A stretch of DNA of 34,648 nt from an uncultured Massilia sp. (GTDB lineage: Bacteria; Pseudomonadota; Gammaproteobacteria; Burkholderiales; Burkholderiaceae): the NCBI GenBank assembly GCA_946886065.1, contig CAMPHU010000022.1, positions 1 through 34,648 of the forward strand. The letters are read 5' to 3'. The notes under the pieces are model-generated. The model searched no databases. It saw only the letters and a program-made list of their open reading frames with translations, and was not told where the DNA came from. Positions 10,785 through 18,051 of this stretch are shown here, in pieces. Position numbers and translations under genes: made by a program. Each line of letters starts with the position of its first letter. Within the stretch, counting starts at the first letter, position 1.

Positions 10785-10822
10785 ACCCGCTCGCGCAGCC
10801 CCTGGGGCTAGTGCGAGCGGGT
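10785..10822. terminator. Nested palindrome between ndk and rlmN
   Basis: A perfect 10-base arm, ACCCGCTCGC (10785-10794), pairs with GCGAGCGGGT (10813-10822). Inside it AGCCCC-T-GGGGCT is also palindromic. On the minus strand it would form a stable hairpin just after ndk, but only a weak T-rich stretch follows (TAATTTG), so it may be an attenuator or RNA-stability element as much as a terminator. A short GGGGC-ACTA-GCCCC hairpin lies at about 10843-10856, nearer the ndk stop. Confidence 0.5.
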
Positions 10823-10864
10823 TTACTCTAACAACTGGCTTCGGGGCACTAGCCCCCGCGCCAA

Positions 10865-11290
10865 TTAACGCGAGTAAACGTTCAGTGCCGGGAAGTAGTA
10901 AGCGATTTCCACGGCGGCGGTTTCAGCGGCGTCCGAACCGTGCACGGCGTTGGCGTCGATCGAATCGGCGAAGTCGGCGCGGATGGTGCCGGCCTCAGCC
11001 TTCTTCGGGTCGGTTGCGCCCATCAGTTCGCGGTTCTTGGCAATGGCGTTTTCGCCTTCCAGCACCTGGATCATGACCGGGCCCGAGACCATGAAGTCGA
11101 CCAGGTCCTTGAAGAACGGACGGGCAGCGTGCACGGCGTAGAAGCCTTCGGCTTCAGCGCGCGACAGTTGTGCCATGCGGGCAGCAACGATCTTCAGGCC
11201 AGCGCCTTCGAAGCGGCTGTAGATTTGGCCGATCACGTTTTTTGCAACTGCGTCCGGCTTGATGATGGACAGGGTGCGTTCGATTGCCAT
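10865..11290 (-). CDS. ndk: Nucleoside diphosphate kinase
   Basis: Ndk transfers the gamma phosphate from ATP to NDPs through a phospho-histidine. The 141-residue protein starts [20 protein letters not shown] with the conserved lysine at position 12. It has the [16 protein letters not shown] substrate region and the active-site NAVHGSDA with the catalytic histidine. The start at 11290 gives the canonical N-terminus; a GGAG lies about 9 bases upstream. ndk upstream of rlmN is the usual betaproteobacterial arrangement. The 256 bases upstream are shared with the divergent Bax-inhibitor gene and must hold the promoter. Confidence 0.98.
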   Translation of the reverse strand: MAIERTLSIIKPDAVAKNVIGQIYSRFEGAGLKIVAARMAQLSRAEAEGFYAVHAARPFFKDLVDFMVSGPVMIQVLEGENAIAKNRELMGATDPKKAEAGTIRADFADSIDANAVHGSDAAETAAVEIAYYFPALNVYSR

Positions 11291-11546
11291 TGTAAAAACT
11301 CCAATAAAAAGAAAGGTTAGAATCGAGAATTCGTTAGAACTTTGGAACTCAATCAACCTTTAATTTTACCATACATCCTCCATATAGAGGCTATTGCGGC
11401 CAAGGCAAGCGGAGTGTTACAGTGGCGGCGAAAAACCGCCCAGTTTCACCATGTTCATCCGGCACGCGTTTCCTGCACCTTCATGCAGGTTTAAGCTGGC
11501 TGGGCTATGCTGACCCTGACGCACCTTTTACCCAACCGGAGGCATT
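11291..11546. other. Divergent intergenic region, ndk / Bax-inhibitor gene
   Basis: This AT-richer stretch should carry promoters for both flanking genes. A TAAAAT hexamer on the minus strand (about 11364-11369) could be an ndk -10 box, but no good -35 partner is seen. Several small hairpins occur: CCTC-CATATA-GAGG near 11387, GGCGG-CGAAAAA-CCGCC near 11424, and CCTGCA-CCTTCA-TGCAGG near 11472. The plus-strand gene has a strong ribosome site, CCGGAGG, 7 bases before its ATG. Confidence 0.4.
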
Positions 11547-12239
11547 ATGTTCCCTAGTACGCAACAGCAACGTACCATCGACCTGACCAAGGGCGGTCAG
11601 GTAGCGTCGCGCAACAAAGTCCTGCGCAACACGTACTGGCTGCTCGCGCTGTCGATGATCCCGACCGTCCTGGGCGCCTTTGTCGGCGTGTCCCTGCAGC
11701 TGCCGATGTTCAGCGGCATCATGGGCTTCGTGATCTTCATGGCGATTGCGTTCGGCTTCATGTTTGCCATCGAAAAGACCAAGAACTCGGCGGCGGGCGT
11801 CGCCTTCCTGCTCGGCTTCACCTTCTTCATGGGCCTGATGCTGACCCCGCTCCTGCGCCACACCCTGGGTTACTCGAACGGCGGCAGCCTGATCATGACC
11901 GCCTTCGGCGGCACCGCCTGCGTATTCGCCGTGATGGCCAGCATCGCCACCACCAGCAAGCGCGATTTCTCGGGCATGGCCAGCTGGCTGACCGCCGGCG
12001 TCGTCGTCCTGCTGCTGGCGATCGTCGCCAACATCTTCCTGCAGATCCCGGTCCTGACGATCGTGATCTCGGTGCTGGCGATCGGTATCTTCTCGGCCTT
12101 CATCCTGTTCGACGTGCAGCGCATCGTCAACGGCGGCGAGACCAACTACATCACCGCGACCCTGGCGATCTACCTGGACGTGTACAACATCTTCACGAGC
12201 CTGCTGCGCCTGCTGGGTATTGCGGGTGGGGATGACTGA
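11547..12239 (+). CDS. Bax inhibitor-1 / YccA family membrane protein
   Basis: The 230-residue protein is almost entirely hydrophobic, with about seven membrane helices after a short polar N-terminus (MFPSTQQQRTIDLTKGGQVA). It has features of the Bax inhibitor-1 (UPF0005, YbhL/YccA) family: NTYWLLALSM in helix 1, the glycine-rich mid helices, and the C-terminal LFDVQRIVNGGETNYITATL with the paired acidic residues used as a pH or calcium sensor in characterised members. E. coli YccA modulates FtsH proteolysis; others are proposed ion channels. The exact role here is unknown. It is monocistronic: a strong RBS upstream and an intrinsic terminator 24 bases after the stop. Confidence 0.92.
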   Translation: MFPSTQQQRTIDLTKGGQVASRNKVLRNTYWLLALSMIPTVLGAFVGVSLQLPMFSGIMGFVIFMAIAFGFMFAIEKTKNSAAGVAFLLGFTFFMGLMLTPLLRHTLGYSNGGSLIMTAFGGTACVFAVMASIATTSKRDFSGMASWLTAGVVVLLLAIVANIFLQIPVLTIVISVLAIGIFSAFILFDVQRIVNGGETNYITATLAIYLDVYNIFTSLLRLLGIAGGDD

Positions 12240-12262
12240 TCGAATCCTCGCAGCTTGAAGAG

Positions 12263-12289
12263 AAACCGGCCTGAGGGCCGGTTTTTTTA
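12263..12289 (+). terminator. Intrinsic terminator after the Bax-inhibitor gene
   Basis: Stem AACCGGCC (12264-12271), loop TGAG, stem GGCCGGTT (12276-12283), followed by an unbroken T run to 12288. A textbook Rho-independent terminator on the plus strand. Confidence 0.95.
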
Positions 12290-12328
12290 TGGGTGCGTAG
12301 TGCAAGGGGGAGCTAACGCGACCTTGCA

Positions 12329-12365
12329 AACTTGCCCCCCCCCCGCCTGCGCGGGGGCCCAAGTT
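12329..12365. repeat. Degenerate REP-type palindrome, copy B
   Basis: The outer arms AACTTG and CAAGTT flank CCCCCGC-CTGC-GCGGGGG, the same layout as the other copies but with a run of ten C (12335-12344) where they have GGTCCCC. It lies between the Bax-inhibitor terminator and the end of rlmD. The C run may be a slippage product or sequencing error. Confidence 0.65.
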
Positions 12366-12384
12366 CGATGAGCAGACGCGACGC

Positions 12385-13794
12385 TTACTGCTCCCCGCCC
12401 TGCTCCGCGATGACGACGGCGCCGGCGTCGAAATCGGCGCCCGACACCGGCTTCGGCCCCAGCTCGAACACCCCCACCGACTCCACGTGCGAAGTATGCG
12501 GGAACATGTTCACCACCCCCGCCTTCTTCATCACGTAACCAGCCTTGTGCACCAGGATCCCCGCATCGCGCGCCAGGGTCGACGGACTGCACGACACGTA
12601 CACGATCCGCTGCGGCATCATCTCCTCATGCGTCTCGCGCAGGTCGGCCAGCGCCAGCGCCAGCGCCATCGCGCCGTCGCGCGGCGGGTCGATCAGCATG
12701 CGGTCGAACCTGCCCAGCGCGACCAGGTCGTCCTTGCTCACCTCGAACAGGTTGCGGGTGTAGAACGTCGTCTTTTCGGACACGCCGTTGGCCTTGGCAT
12801 TGTCCAGCGCGCGGGTGGTCAGGGCGGTGCTGCCCTCGATGCCCACCACTTCGCGCGCCTGGGTGGCGAGCGGCAGGGTGAAGTTGCCCAGGCCGCAGAA
12901 CAGGTCGGCCACGCGATCGGTCTTCTGCACTTCCAGCAGGCGCAGCGCCTTCGACACCAGCACGCGGTTGATGTGGTGGTTCACCTGGGTGAAATCGGTC
13001 GGCTTGAACGGCATGCGGATGCCGAACTCGGGCAGCGTGTAGTACAGCTCCTTGCCTTCCGGGTAGTACGGATAAGCGGTGTCCGGGCCCTTCGGCTGCA
13101 GCCACCACTGGATGTTCCACTGGTCGGCGAAGGACTTCACCAGGGTCTCGTCGGCCGGCGTGAGCGGCGCCATGATGCGCAGAACCAGCACCGTGGTCTC
13201 CTCGCCGATCGCCACTTCGATCTGCGGCATCTGGTTGTAGATCGACAGCGCGCCGACCAGTTCGCGCAGCGGCACCAGCATCTTCGCCACGTGGTCCGGC
13301 AGGATCTCGCAGGTGGTGATGTCGGCCACGTAGGACGAGCTGCGCTCGTGGAAGCCGACCAGCACCCCGCCCTTCTTGGCCACGTAGCGCACCGACAGGC
13401 GCGCGCGGTAGCGGTAGTCCCAGGTCGGGCCGTACATCGGGCGCATGATGGTCTCGGCCTTCACTTTGCCGAGGTGCCAGAGATTGTCTTCGAGGACGCG
13501 CTGCTTCATGGCGACCTGGGCCGACGGCTCCAGGTGCTGCATCGAGCAGCCGCCGCAGTAGCCGAAGTGCCGGCACTTCGGCTCTACGCGCATCGACGAG
13601 GCGCGCTGCAGCGTGACCATACGGCCGGATTCCCAATTCTTTTTCTTGCGCAGGGTTTCGAAGCTGACGCGCTCGCCCGGGAGCGCGCCTTCCACGAAGA
13701 TCACCTTGCCAGGCGTGCCGTCCTCGTTTTCCAGGTGGCCGACGCCGCGTGCGTCGCCGTCAAGGGCTTTGATGTCGATGAAAGTTTCTTGCAT
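12385..13794 (-). CDS. rlmD: 23S rRNA (uracil-1939-C5)-methyltransferase RlmD
   Basis: RlmD (RumA) methylates U1939 of 23S rRNA. The 469-residue protein has an N-terminal TRAM-like RNA-binding domain (to about residue 65). A [4Fe-4S] cluster set follows, Cys74, Cys80, Cys83 (CRHFGYCGGC) and Cys162. Then comes a SAM methyltransferase domain with DLFCGLGNFTLPLA, the LIDPPRDG motif and the catalytic nucleophile Cys402 in YVSCSPSTLARD. The intact cluster favours RlmD over the cluster-free TrmA. It is flanked by REP-type repeats on both sides and appears to be a single-gene unit. Confidence 0.95.
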   Translation of the reverse strand: MQETFIDIKALDGDARGVGHLENEDGTPGKVIFVEGALPGERVSFETLRKKKNWESGRMVTLQRASSMRVEPKCRHFGYCGGCSMQHLEPSAQVAMKQRVLEDNLWHLGKVKAETIMRPMYGPTWDYRYRARLSVRYVAKKGGVLVGFHERSSSYVADITTCEILPDHVAKMLVPLRELVGALSIYNQMPQIEVAIGEETTVLVLRIMAPLTPADETLVKSFADQWNIQWWLQPKGPDTAYPYYPEGKELYYTLPEFGIRMPFKPTDFTQVNHHINRVLVSKALRLLEVQKTDRVADLFCGLGNFTLPLATQAREVVGIEGSTALTTRALDNAKANGVSEKTTFYTRNLFEVSKDDLVALGRFDRMLIDPPRDGAMALALALADLRETHEEMMPQRIVYVSCSPSTLARDAGILVHKAGYVMKKAGVVNMFPHTSHVESVGVFELGPKPVSGADFDAGAVVIAEQGGEQ

Positions 13795-13951
13795 GGTGAA
13801 GGCGAAATGGGAATGGGCGCAGGACAGGCTGCGCGGGGAGTCACAAATAAAAAATGGCCGGAAGCGGCCCGGCGGGCATCATAGCAAGGAATCGGGGTGG
13901 GCGCTACAAGGGGGCTCGTTGCGGGTGGTGCGGCTGTTCGGGCGTTGTTGC

Positions 13952-14064
13952 ACTTGGGTCCCCGCCTTCGCGGGGATGACGTTGTTCATGTTCGGGCTTA
14001 GACACCTGGTCCGGAGTTCCGCACCTTAACCCGTCGTTCCCGCGAAGGCGGGAATCCAAGTTCG
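13952..14064. repeat. Inverted pair of REP-type palindromes, copies C and D
   Basis: Copy C (13952-13983) reads ACTTGGGTCCCCGCC-TTC-GCGGGGATGACG. Copy D (14032-14064) is the same element inverted, CGTCGTTCCCGCGAAGGCGGGAATCCAAGTTCG, with a compensated stem change (CCCC/GGGG becomes TTCCC/GGGAA). About 48 bases separate them. The pair fills most of the gap between rlmD and rpoS, both on the minus strand, and lies just downstream of the rpoS stop. Compensatory changes argue that the hairpin itself is maintained. Confidence 0.85.
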
Positions 14065-14080
14065 CAGCGCACCACCAGCT

Positions 14081-15097
14081 TCACAACAACGAATCCCGCA
14101 ACACCCCACGCGCCGCCATTGCCCGCTTGAGCTTGATAAGCGCCTCCTGCTGAATCTGCCTCACCCTCTCGCGCGTCACGCCCATCTCCTCGGCCAGGGT
14201 CTCGAGCGTCGCCGGATCGTCGTTGTCCAGCCCGAAGCGCCGCGTCACCACCAGGCGCTGCTTGTCCGGCAGCCGCGCCAGCCAGTCGCGCACCAGCACC
14301 GTCACCTCGTGCTGCTCCGCGCGCATATCGGGACTGTCCTCGGCCTCGTCCGGCAGCATGTCCATCAGGCTCGATTGCGGATCGTTGTCCAGCGGCGCGT
14401 CCAGCGAGGCCGCGTGCTCGGACAGGGCCAGGATGTCCTGCACCTCCTCCACCGGCCTTCCGACCAGGCTGGAGATATCCTCGGCCGACGCGTCCTTGCC
14501 GTCGTGCTTTTGCGCTTCGAGGTGGTACTTGGCGCGCAGCACCTGGTTCAGCTCGCGCACCATGTGCACCGGCAGGCGCACCGTGCGCGCCTGGTTCATG
14601 ATGGCGCGTTCGATGCTCTGGCGGATCCACCAGGTGGCATAGGTCGAAAAACGAAAACCGCGTTCGGGCTCGAACTTGTCGATCGCCCGCATCAGGCCGA
14701 TATTGCCCTCCTCGATGAGGTCGAGCAGCACCACGCCGCGGTTGATGTAGTGCTTGGCGATCGAGACGACCAGGCGCAGGTTGTGCTCGATCATCTTCTG
14801 GCGCGCGTCGAAGTCGCCCGCCTTGGCCAGGGTGGCGAAGTGGGTCTCTTCAACCTGGGTCAGCAAAGGCCGCGCGCCGATCTGGTTCAGGTAGTGCTGG
14901 GTGGTGTCGGTCGCGAGCTCGGCCTGCAAGACCTTGCGCAATTCGTCGACCGTGTCTGTCACCGTGTCGATCTCGGTCGTCCCGGGCAGCATGCCCTCGG
15001 CGCTGCTGCCGTCAGCCGCAAGCTCGCCTTCGCGTTCCGGTTCGTCCGGAAACTCGTCCGTCACATCCTGGTCTGGCGAGTGCGGCTGCTGCGTCAT
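14081..15097 (-). CDS. rpoS: RNA polymerase sigma factor RpoS
   Basis: RpoS is the stationary-phase and general-stress sigma factor. The 338-residue protein has an acidic N-terminal stretch (to about residue 45). Sigma-70 regions follow: 1.2 ([16 protein letters not shown]), 2 ([19 protein letters not shown], then [20 protein letters not shown] and RTVRLPVH), 3, and 4 with the helix-turn-helix [20 protein letters not shown]. RpoS rather than RpoD is supported by the length and by the adjacent nlpD, 7 bases upstream, the classic nlpD-rpoS pair. Start 15097 is preceded by AGGAAGGG; longer frames upstream are nlpD in another register. In gammaproteobacteria the main rpoS promoter lies within nlpD; I cannot confirm this here. 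Confidence 0.95.
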   Translation of the reverse strand: MTQQPHSPDQDVTDEFPDEPEREGELAADGSSAEGMLPGTTEIDTVTDTVDELRKVLQAELATDTTQHYLNQIGARPLLTQVEETHFATLAKAGDFDARQKMIEHNLRLVVSIAKHYINRGVVLLDLIEEGNIGLMRAIDKFEPERGFRFSTYATWWIRQSIERAIMNQARTVRLPVHMVRELNQVLRAKYHLEAQKHDGKDASAEDISSLVGRPVEEVQDILALSEHAASLDAPLDNDPQSSLMDMLPDEAEDSPDMRAEQHEVTVLVRDWLARLPDKQRLVVTRRFGLDNDDPATLETLAEEMGVTRERVRQIQQEALIKLKRAMAARGVLRDSLL

Positions 15098-15104
15098 ACC
15101 CTTC

Positions 15105-15995
15105 CTATCGGCCGGGCAAGAACCTCGATGGATCGACGGGTTTGCCCTGCTGGCGGATTTCGAAATGCAACTTGACCAGTTCGGCGTCCGAATCGCCCAT
15201 CTCGGCGATGACCTGGCCCTTGGCAACGTTATCGCCTTCCTTGACCACAATCTTGCGGTTGTGGGCGTAGGCCGACAACAGGCTGTTGCTGTGCTTGACG
15301 ATCACGAGGTTACCATAACCCCGGATGCCGCTACCAGCATACATTACCTTGCCCGCACCGGCGGCGACCACTTGCTGGCCCATCTTGCCGGCAATGTCGA
15401 TGCCCTTGTTGCGGCCTTCGTCGAAGGTCGCGATGATGCGGCCGTCGGACGGCCACATCCAGCTCAGCCTCTCGTCGCTTGCGGTCACGCCGGGGGTGGC
15501 GGCCACGGCCGGAGCCGGCGGCGGGGCGGGCTCGACGCGCGGCGCCGTTTCCTTCTGCACCTCGGCGACATTGGTCTCGCTGTAAGGCTTCTTGTCCGCG
15601 CGCGGCGCGGTCTTGCGCGGCGGCTGGGTGGCCGGCGGCGGCATCGGCACCGGCTGGGTGGTCACGCCCGCGGTTTTCTTGCCTTCCGGCTCGGCCACGC
15701 GCAGGACCTGGCCGACCTTGATGTCGTCCGGATCGCGCAGGTTGTTCCAGGCGACCAGGTCGCGGTAGTTCTCGCCATGGTCGAGGGCGATGCGCAGCAG
15801 GGTGTCGCCCTTGCGCACGGTGTACATACCCTTCTCGTCCGGCTTCGGCTCTTCGACGCGCGGCTGCGCCGGGCGGGTCTGGACGGGCGGTGCGCGATCG
15901 ACGACCGGCGCCTGGCGGGTGGTGGAGGTACAGCCGGCAACGAGGCCGAGAACAAGGGTCAGAAGTGCTAAACGAGGTGCTTGTTTCATTGTCAT
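15105..15995 (-). CDS. nlpD: NlpD-type lipoprotein (LysM plus degenerate LytM)
   Basis: NlpD is an envelope lipoprotein that activates cell-wall amidases at division. The 296-residue protein has a signal with lipobox LVAGC, a LysM peptidoglycan-binding domain ([20 protein letters not shown], about residues 57-101), a Pro/Ala-rich linker and a C-terminal M23/LytM domain. The LytM metal ligands look lost: the usual HxGxD becomes NKGIDIAG, although HFEIR is kept. That is the degenerate state expected of an amidase activator rather than a peptidase. It precedes rpoS by 7 bases and follows pcm by about 33 bases. Confidence 0.95.
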   Translation of the reverse strand: MTMKQAPRLALLTLVLGLVAGCTSTTRQAPVVDRAPPVQTRPAQPRVEEPKPDEKGMYTVRKGDTLLRIALDHGENYRDLVAWNNLRDPDDIKVGQVLRVAEPEGKKTAGVTTQPVPMPPPATQPPRKTAPRADKKPYSETNVAEVQKETAPRVEPAPPPAPAVAATPGVTASDERLSWMWPSDGRIIATFDEGRNKGIDIAGKMGQQVVAAGAGKVMYAGSGIRGYGNLVIVKHSNSLLSAYAHNRKIVVKEGDNVAKGQVIAEMGDSDAELVKLHFEIRQQGKPVDPSRFLPGR

Positions 15996-16028
15996 TCTAG
16001 GTTCTGGTCGACAGACGGCGGAACACCG

Positions 16029-16898
16029 CTATACGGTGCCGGGACGCAGCGGCACGAAGTGGCAGGCTTCCAGCGTCTCGCTGGACCACTCGCTTTTGCC
16101 GGTGCGCGTGATGCGGTGCAGGTGCTGGACCTGCCCGCCGACGGGCGCGACGAGGTGCGCCCCGATGGCCAACTGCTCGAGCAGTGCCCGGGGCACCTCG
16201 AGGCCGGCAGCCGCCAGGATGATGCCATCGAAGGGCGCCACCTGGGGCATGCCTAGCATACCATCGCCGTACTGCAAACGGAGGTTGGAAATACGCAAGG
16301 GCCGCAAATTGGTCTTCGCGAGCTCATGCAAGGGTTTGATACGCTCGATGGAATACACCTCCTTCGCCACGAAGGAGAGGACCGCGGCCTGGTAGCCGCA
16401 GCCGGTGCCGATCTCGAGCACACGTTCCAGCTGTCCGCCCGCGCGCATCGCCTCGATCATGCGCGCGACGATGTAGGGCTGGGAGATCGTCTGGTTGTGG
16501 CCGATCGGCAGCGACGCATCGATATACGCCTGGGCCGACAGGGCCGGTTCGATGAACAGGTGGCGCGGCACCGTCTCCATGGCGGCCAGCACCTTGGGGT
16601 CGGACACGCCCTGGCGCGCGATGCGCGCCACCATGGCGCGGCGTACCGCTTCGGTAGCGGCCAGGTCGGAACGCTGGGCCGCCGGCGCGCTCGGCGCCGC
16701 CTGGGCATAGCCGGGCGGGCGCGGCGACGGGCCCGGCGCGGGCGGCGGCGCGGCCCGGCCCTGGCCGTGCACGGAGTTGCGCGCCGCGTTCTGGGTCGCG
16801 GTCTGCGGCGTGGCGACCGGCGCCGGCGTACCCGGCTTGCGGGTGGTGCCGGTCACCGACGACAACGGGAGCGGGAAGGTGCTGCGCTGGTCTTTCAT
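16029..16898 (-). CDS. pcm: Protein-L-isoaspartate O-methyltransferase with long N-terminal extension
   Basis: Pcm methylates isoaspartyl residues so damaged proteins can be repaired, mainly in stationary phase. The catalytic domain starts near residue 75 ([19 protein letters not shown]) and shows the family motifs: [14 protein letters not shown], the SAM loop [15 protein letters not shown], and the C-terminal [13 protein letters not shown]. coli Pcm is about 208 residues; this protein is 289, because of a Pro/Ala/Thr-rich, probably disordered N-terminal extension of about 70 residues ([33 protein letters not shown]). The start at 16898 overlaps the surE stop in an ATGA, which supports translational coupling; starts inside the extension cannot be excluded. 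Confidence 0.95.
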   Translation of the reverse strand: MKDQRSTFPLPLSSVTGTTRKPGTPAPVATPQTATQNAARNSVHGQGRAAPPPAPGPSPRPPGYAQAAPSAPAAQRSDLAATEAVRRAMVARIARQGVSDPKVLAAMETVPRHLFIEPALSAQAYIDASLPIGHNQTISQPYIVARMIEAMRAGGQLERVLEIGTGCGYQAAVLSFVAKEVYSIERIKPLHELAKTNLRPLRISNLRLQYGDGMLGMPQVAPFDGIILAAAGLEVPRALLEQLAIGAHLVAPVGGQVQHLHRITRTGKSEWSSETLEACHFVPLRPGTV

Positions 16899-17632
16899 GC
16901 GATTCCCTGTGCCAGCAGTTCCAGCTGGGTCTTGTGGGTCAGGTCCACCTGCAGCGGCGTGATCGACACGCGTCCTTGCTGGGTAGCGTGGAAGTCGGTG
17001 CCCTCGCCCGCATCGCGGCAGGCGCCGGGCGCGCCGATCCAGTAGATGTCGCGCCCGCGCGGATCCTGGGCGCGGATCACCGGCTCGGCCTGGTGACGGC
17101 GGCCGAGACGGGTCGGGGTCAGCGGCCCGATGGCCTCGTAGGGCAGGTTCGGGATGTTCACGTTCAGCAGGAAGGGCGACGGCAGCTGCTCGAAACGGCG
17201 CTCGACGATGTCGCGCGCCACGCGGGCGGCGGACTCGACGTGCGCCCAGCCATGGTGGACCTGCGAAAAGGCGATCGCGGGGATGCCGAACAAATAGGCT
17301 TCGGTAGCGGCTGCGACAGTGCCGGAGTACAGCGTGTCGTCGCCCATGTTCTGGCCGTTGTTGATGCCGGAGACGACCAGGTCGGGCAGCGCGTCCAGCA
17401 TGGCGGTCAGCGCGATGTGGACGCAATCGGTCGGCGTACCGTTGACGAAATAGAAGCCATTACCAGCCCGCTGGACCGACAAGGGTCGGTCCAGGGTCAA
17501 CGAGTTCGAGGCGCCGGAGCGGTTGCTGTCCGGCGCGACGACGACGATTTCGGCGATCGGCGCGAGCGCTTCCGCCAGCGCAATGATGCCTGGCGCAAGG
17601 TAGCCGTCGTCGTTACTGATGAGGATTCGCAT
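16895..17632 (-). CDS. surE: 5'/3'-nucleotidase SurE
   Basis: SurE is a metal-dependent nucleotidase/exopolyphosphatase linked to stationary-phase survival. The 245-residue protein starts with the canonical [15 protein letters not shown], holding the paired Asp metal ligands. It continues with [15 protein letters not shown], the [10 protein letters not shown] and [20 protein letters not shown] motifs and [15 protein letters not shown] chose 17632 for the canonical N-terminus; an upstream in-frame ATG at 17689 would add 19 atypical residues and has no good ribosome site. surE-pcm-nlpD-rpoS matches the enterobacterial cluster minus truD. Confidence 0.97.
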   Translation of the reverse strand: MRILISNDDGYLAPGIIALAEALAPIAEIVVVAPDSNRSGASNSLTLDRPLSVQRAGNGFYFVNGTPTDCVHIALTAMLDALPDLVVSGINNGQNMGDDTLYSGTVAAATEAYLFGIPAIAFSQVHHGWAHVESAARVARDIVERRFEQLPSPFLLNVNIPNLPYEAIGPLTPTRLGRRHQAEPVIRAQDPRGRDIYWIGAPGACRDAGEGTDFHATQQGRVSITPLQVDLTHKTQLELLAQGIA

Positions 17633-18051
17633 TCCCGGGATTTTACCTGAAGCAACGGTCTTATCGCTCGCTTCCGATCCTAATTTCACATTTTATGATG
17701 CTTTCAGACACGATTTTGCCGATTCTTTTTGTATTTACATTAAGGGTCATGGGTGGCGTGGCAAGGGTGCTGGTCGGCTCGGCAAGCATCGACCCGGCGC
17801 CGCGCTTCGCTTCGACCGCGAAACTTTTTTATTCGCTTTGTACTGAAAACAACGCGCCGGGCCAGTTTTAGGACGACAAGGACGCCTCTTCCCGCGTACA
17901 GACAAAAAGTCCTGGCGGGCAAGCGACTTCAGGCGTCAAATGGGATGACTGTTGTGATAGCATCAACAGGTCCTTGCATCTTTGGCATCTCTTTATTTAT
18001 CACAGTGGCCAGCTCGCTCCATGTCGCGCAACGAACAGCATCCGGTGCTCA
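17633..18051. other. 419-base intergenic region, surE / TonB-like gene
   Basis: No convincing gene is seen; the short open frames are atypical. Parts are clearly more AT-rich than the surroundings (about 17689-17745 and 17822-17850, with a run of T at 17823-17829). It must contain the surE promoter on the minus strand and one for the TonB-like gene on the plus strand. TTGTGATAGCAT near 17952 and TTGCAT near 17967 are weak promoter-like strings only. It marks the boundary between the conserved rpoS cluster and the accessory stretch. Confidence 0.4.

Noticed and set aside
14081..15097. RpoD or RpoH instead of RpoS
   Set aside because: The length (338 residues), lack of the long RpoD non-conserved region, and the nlpD neighbour all favour RpoS.
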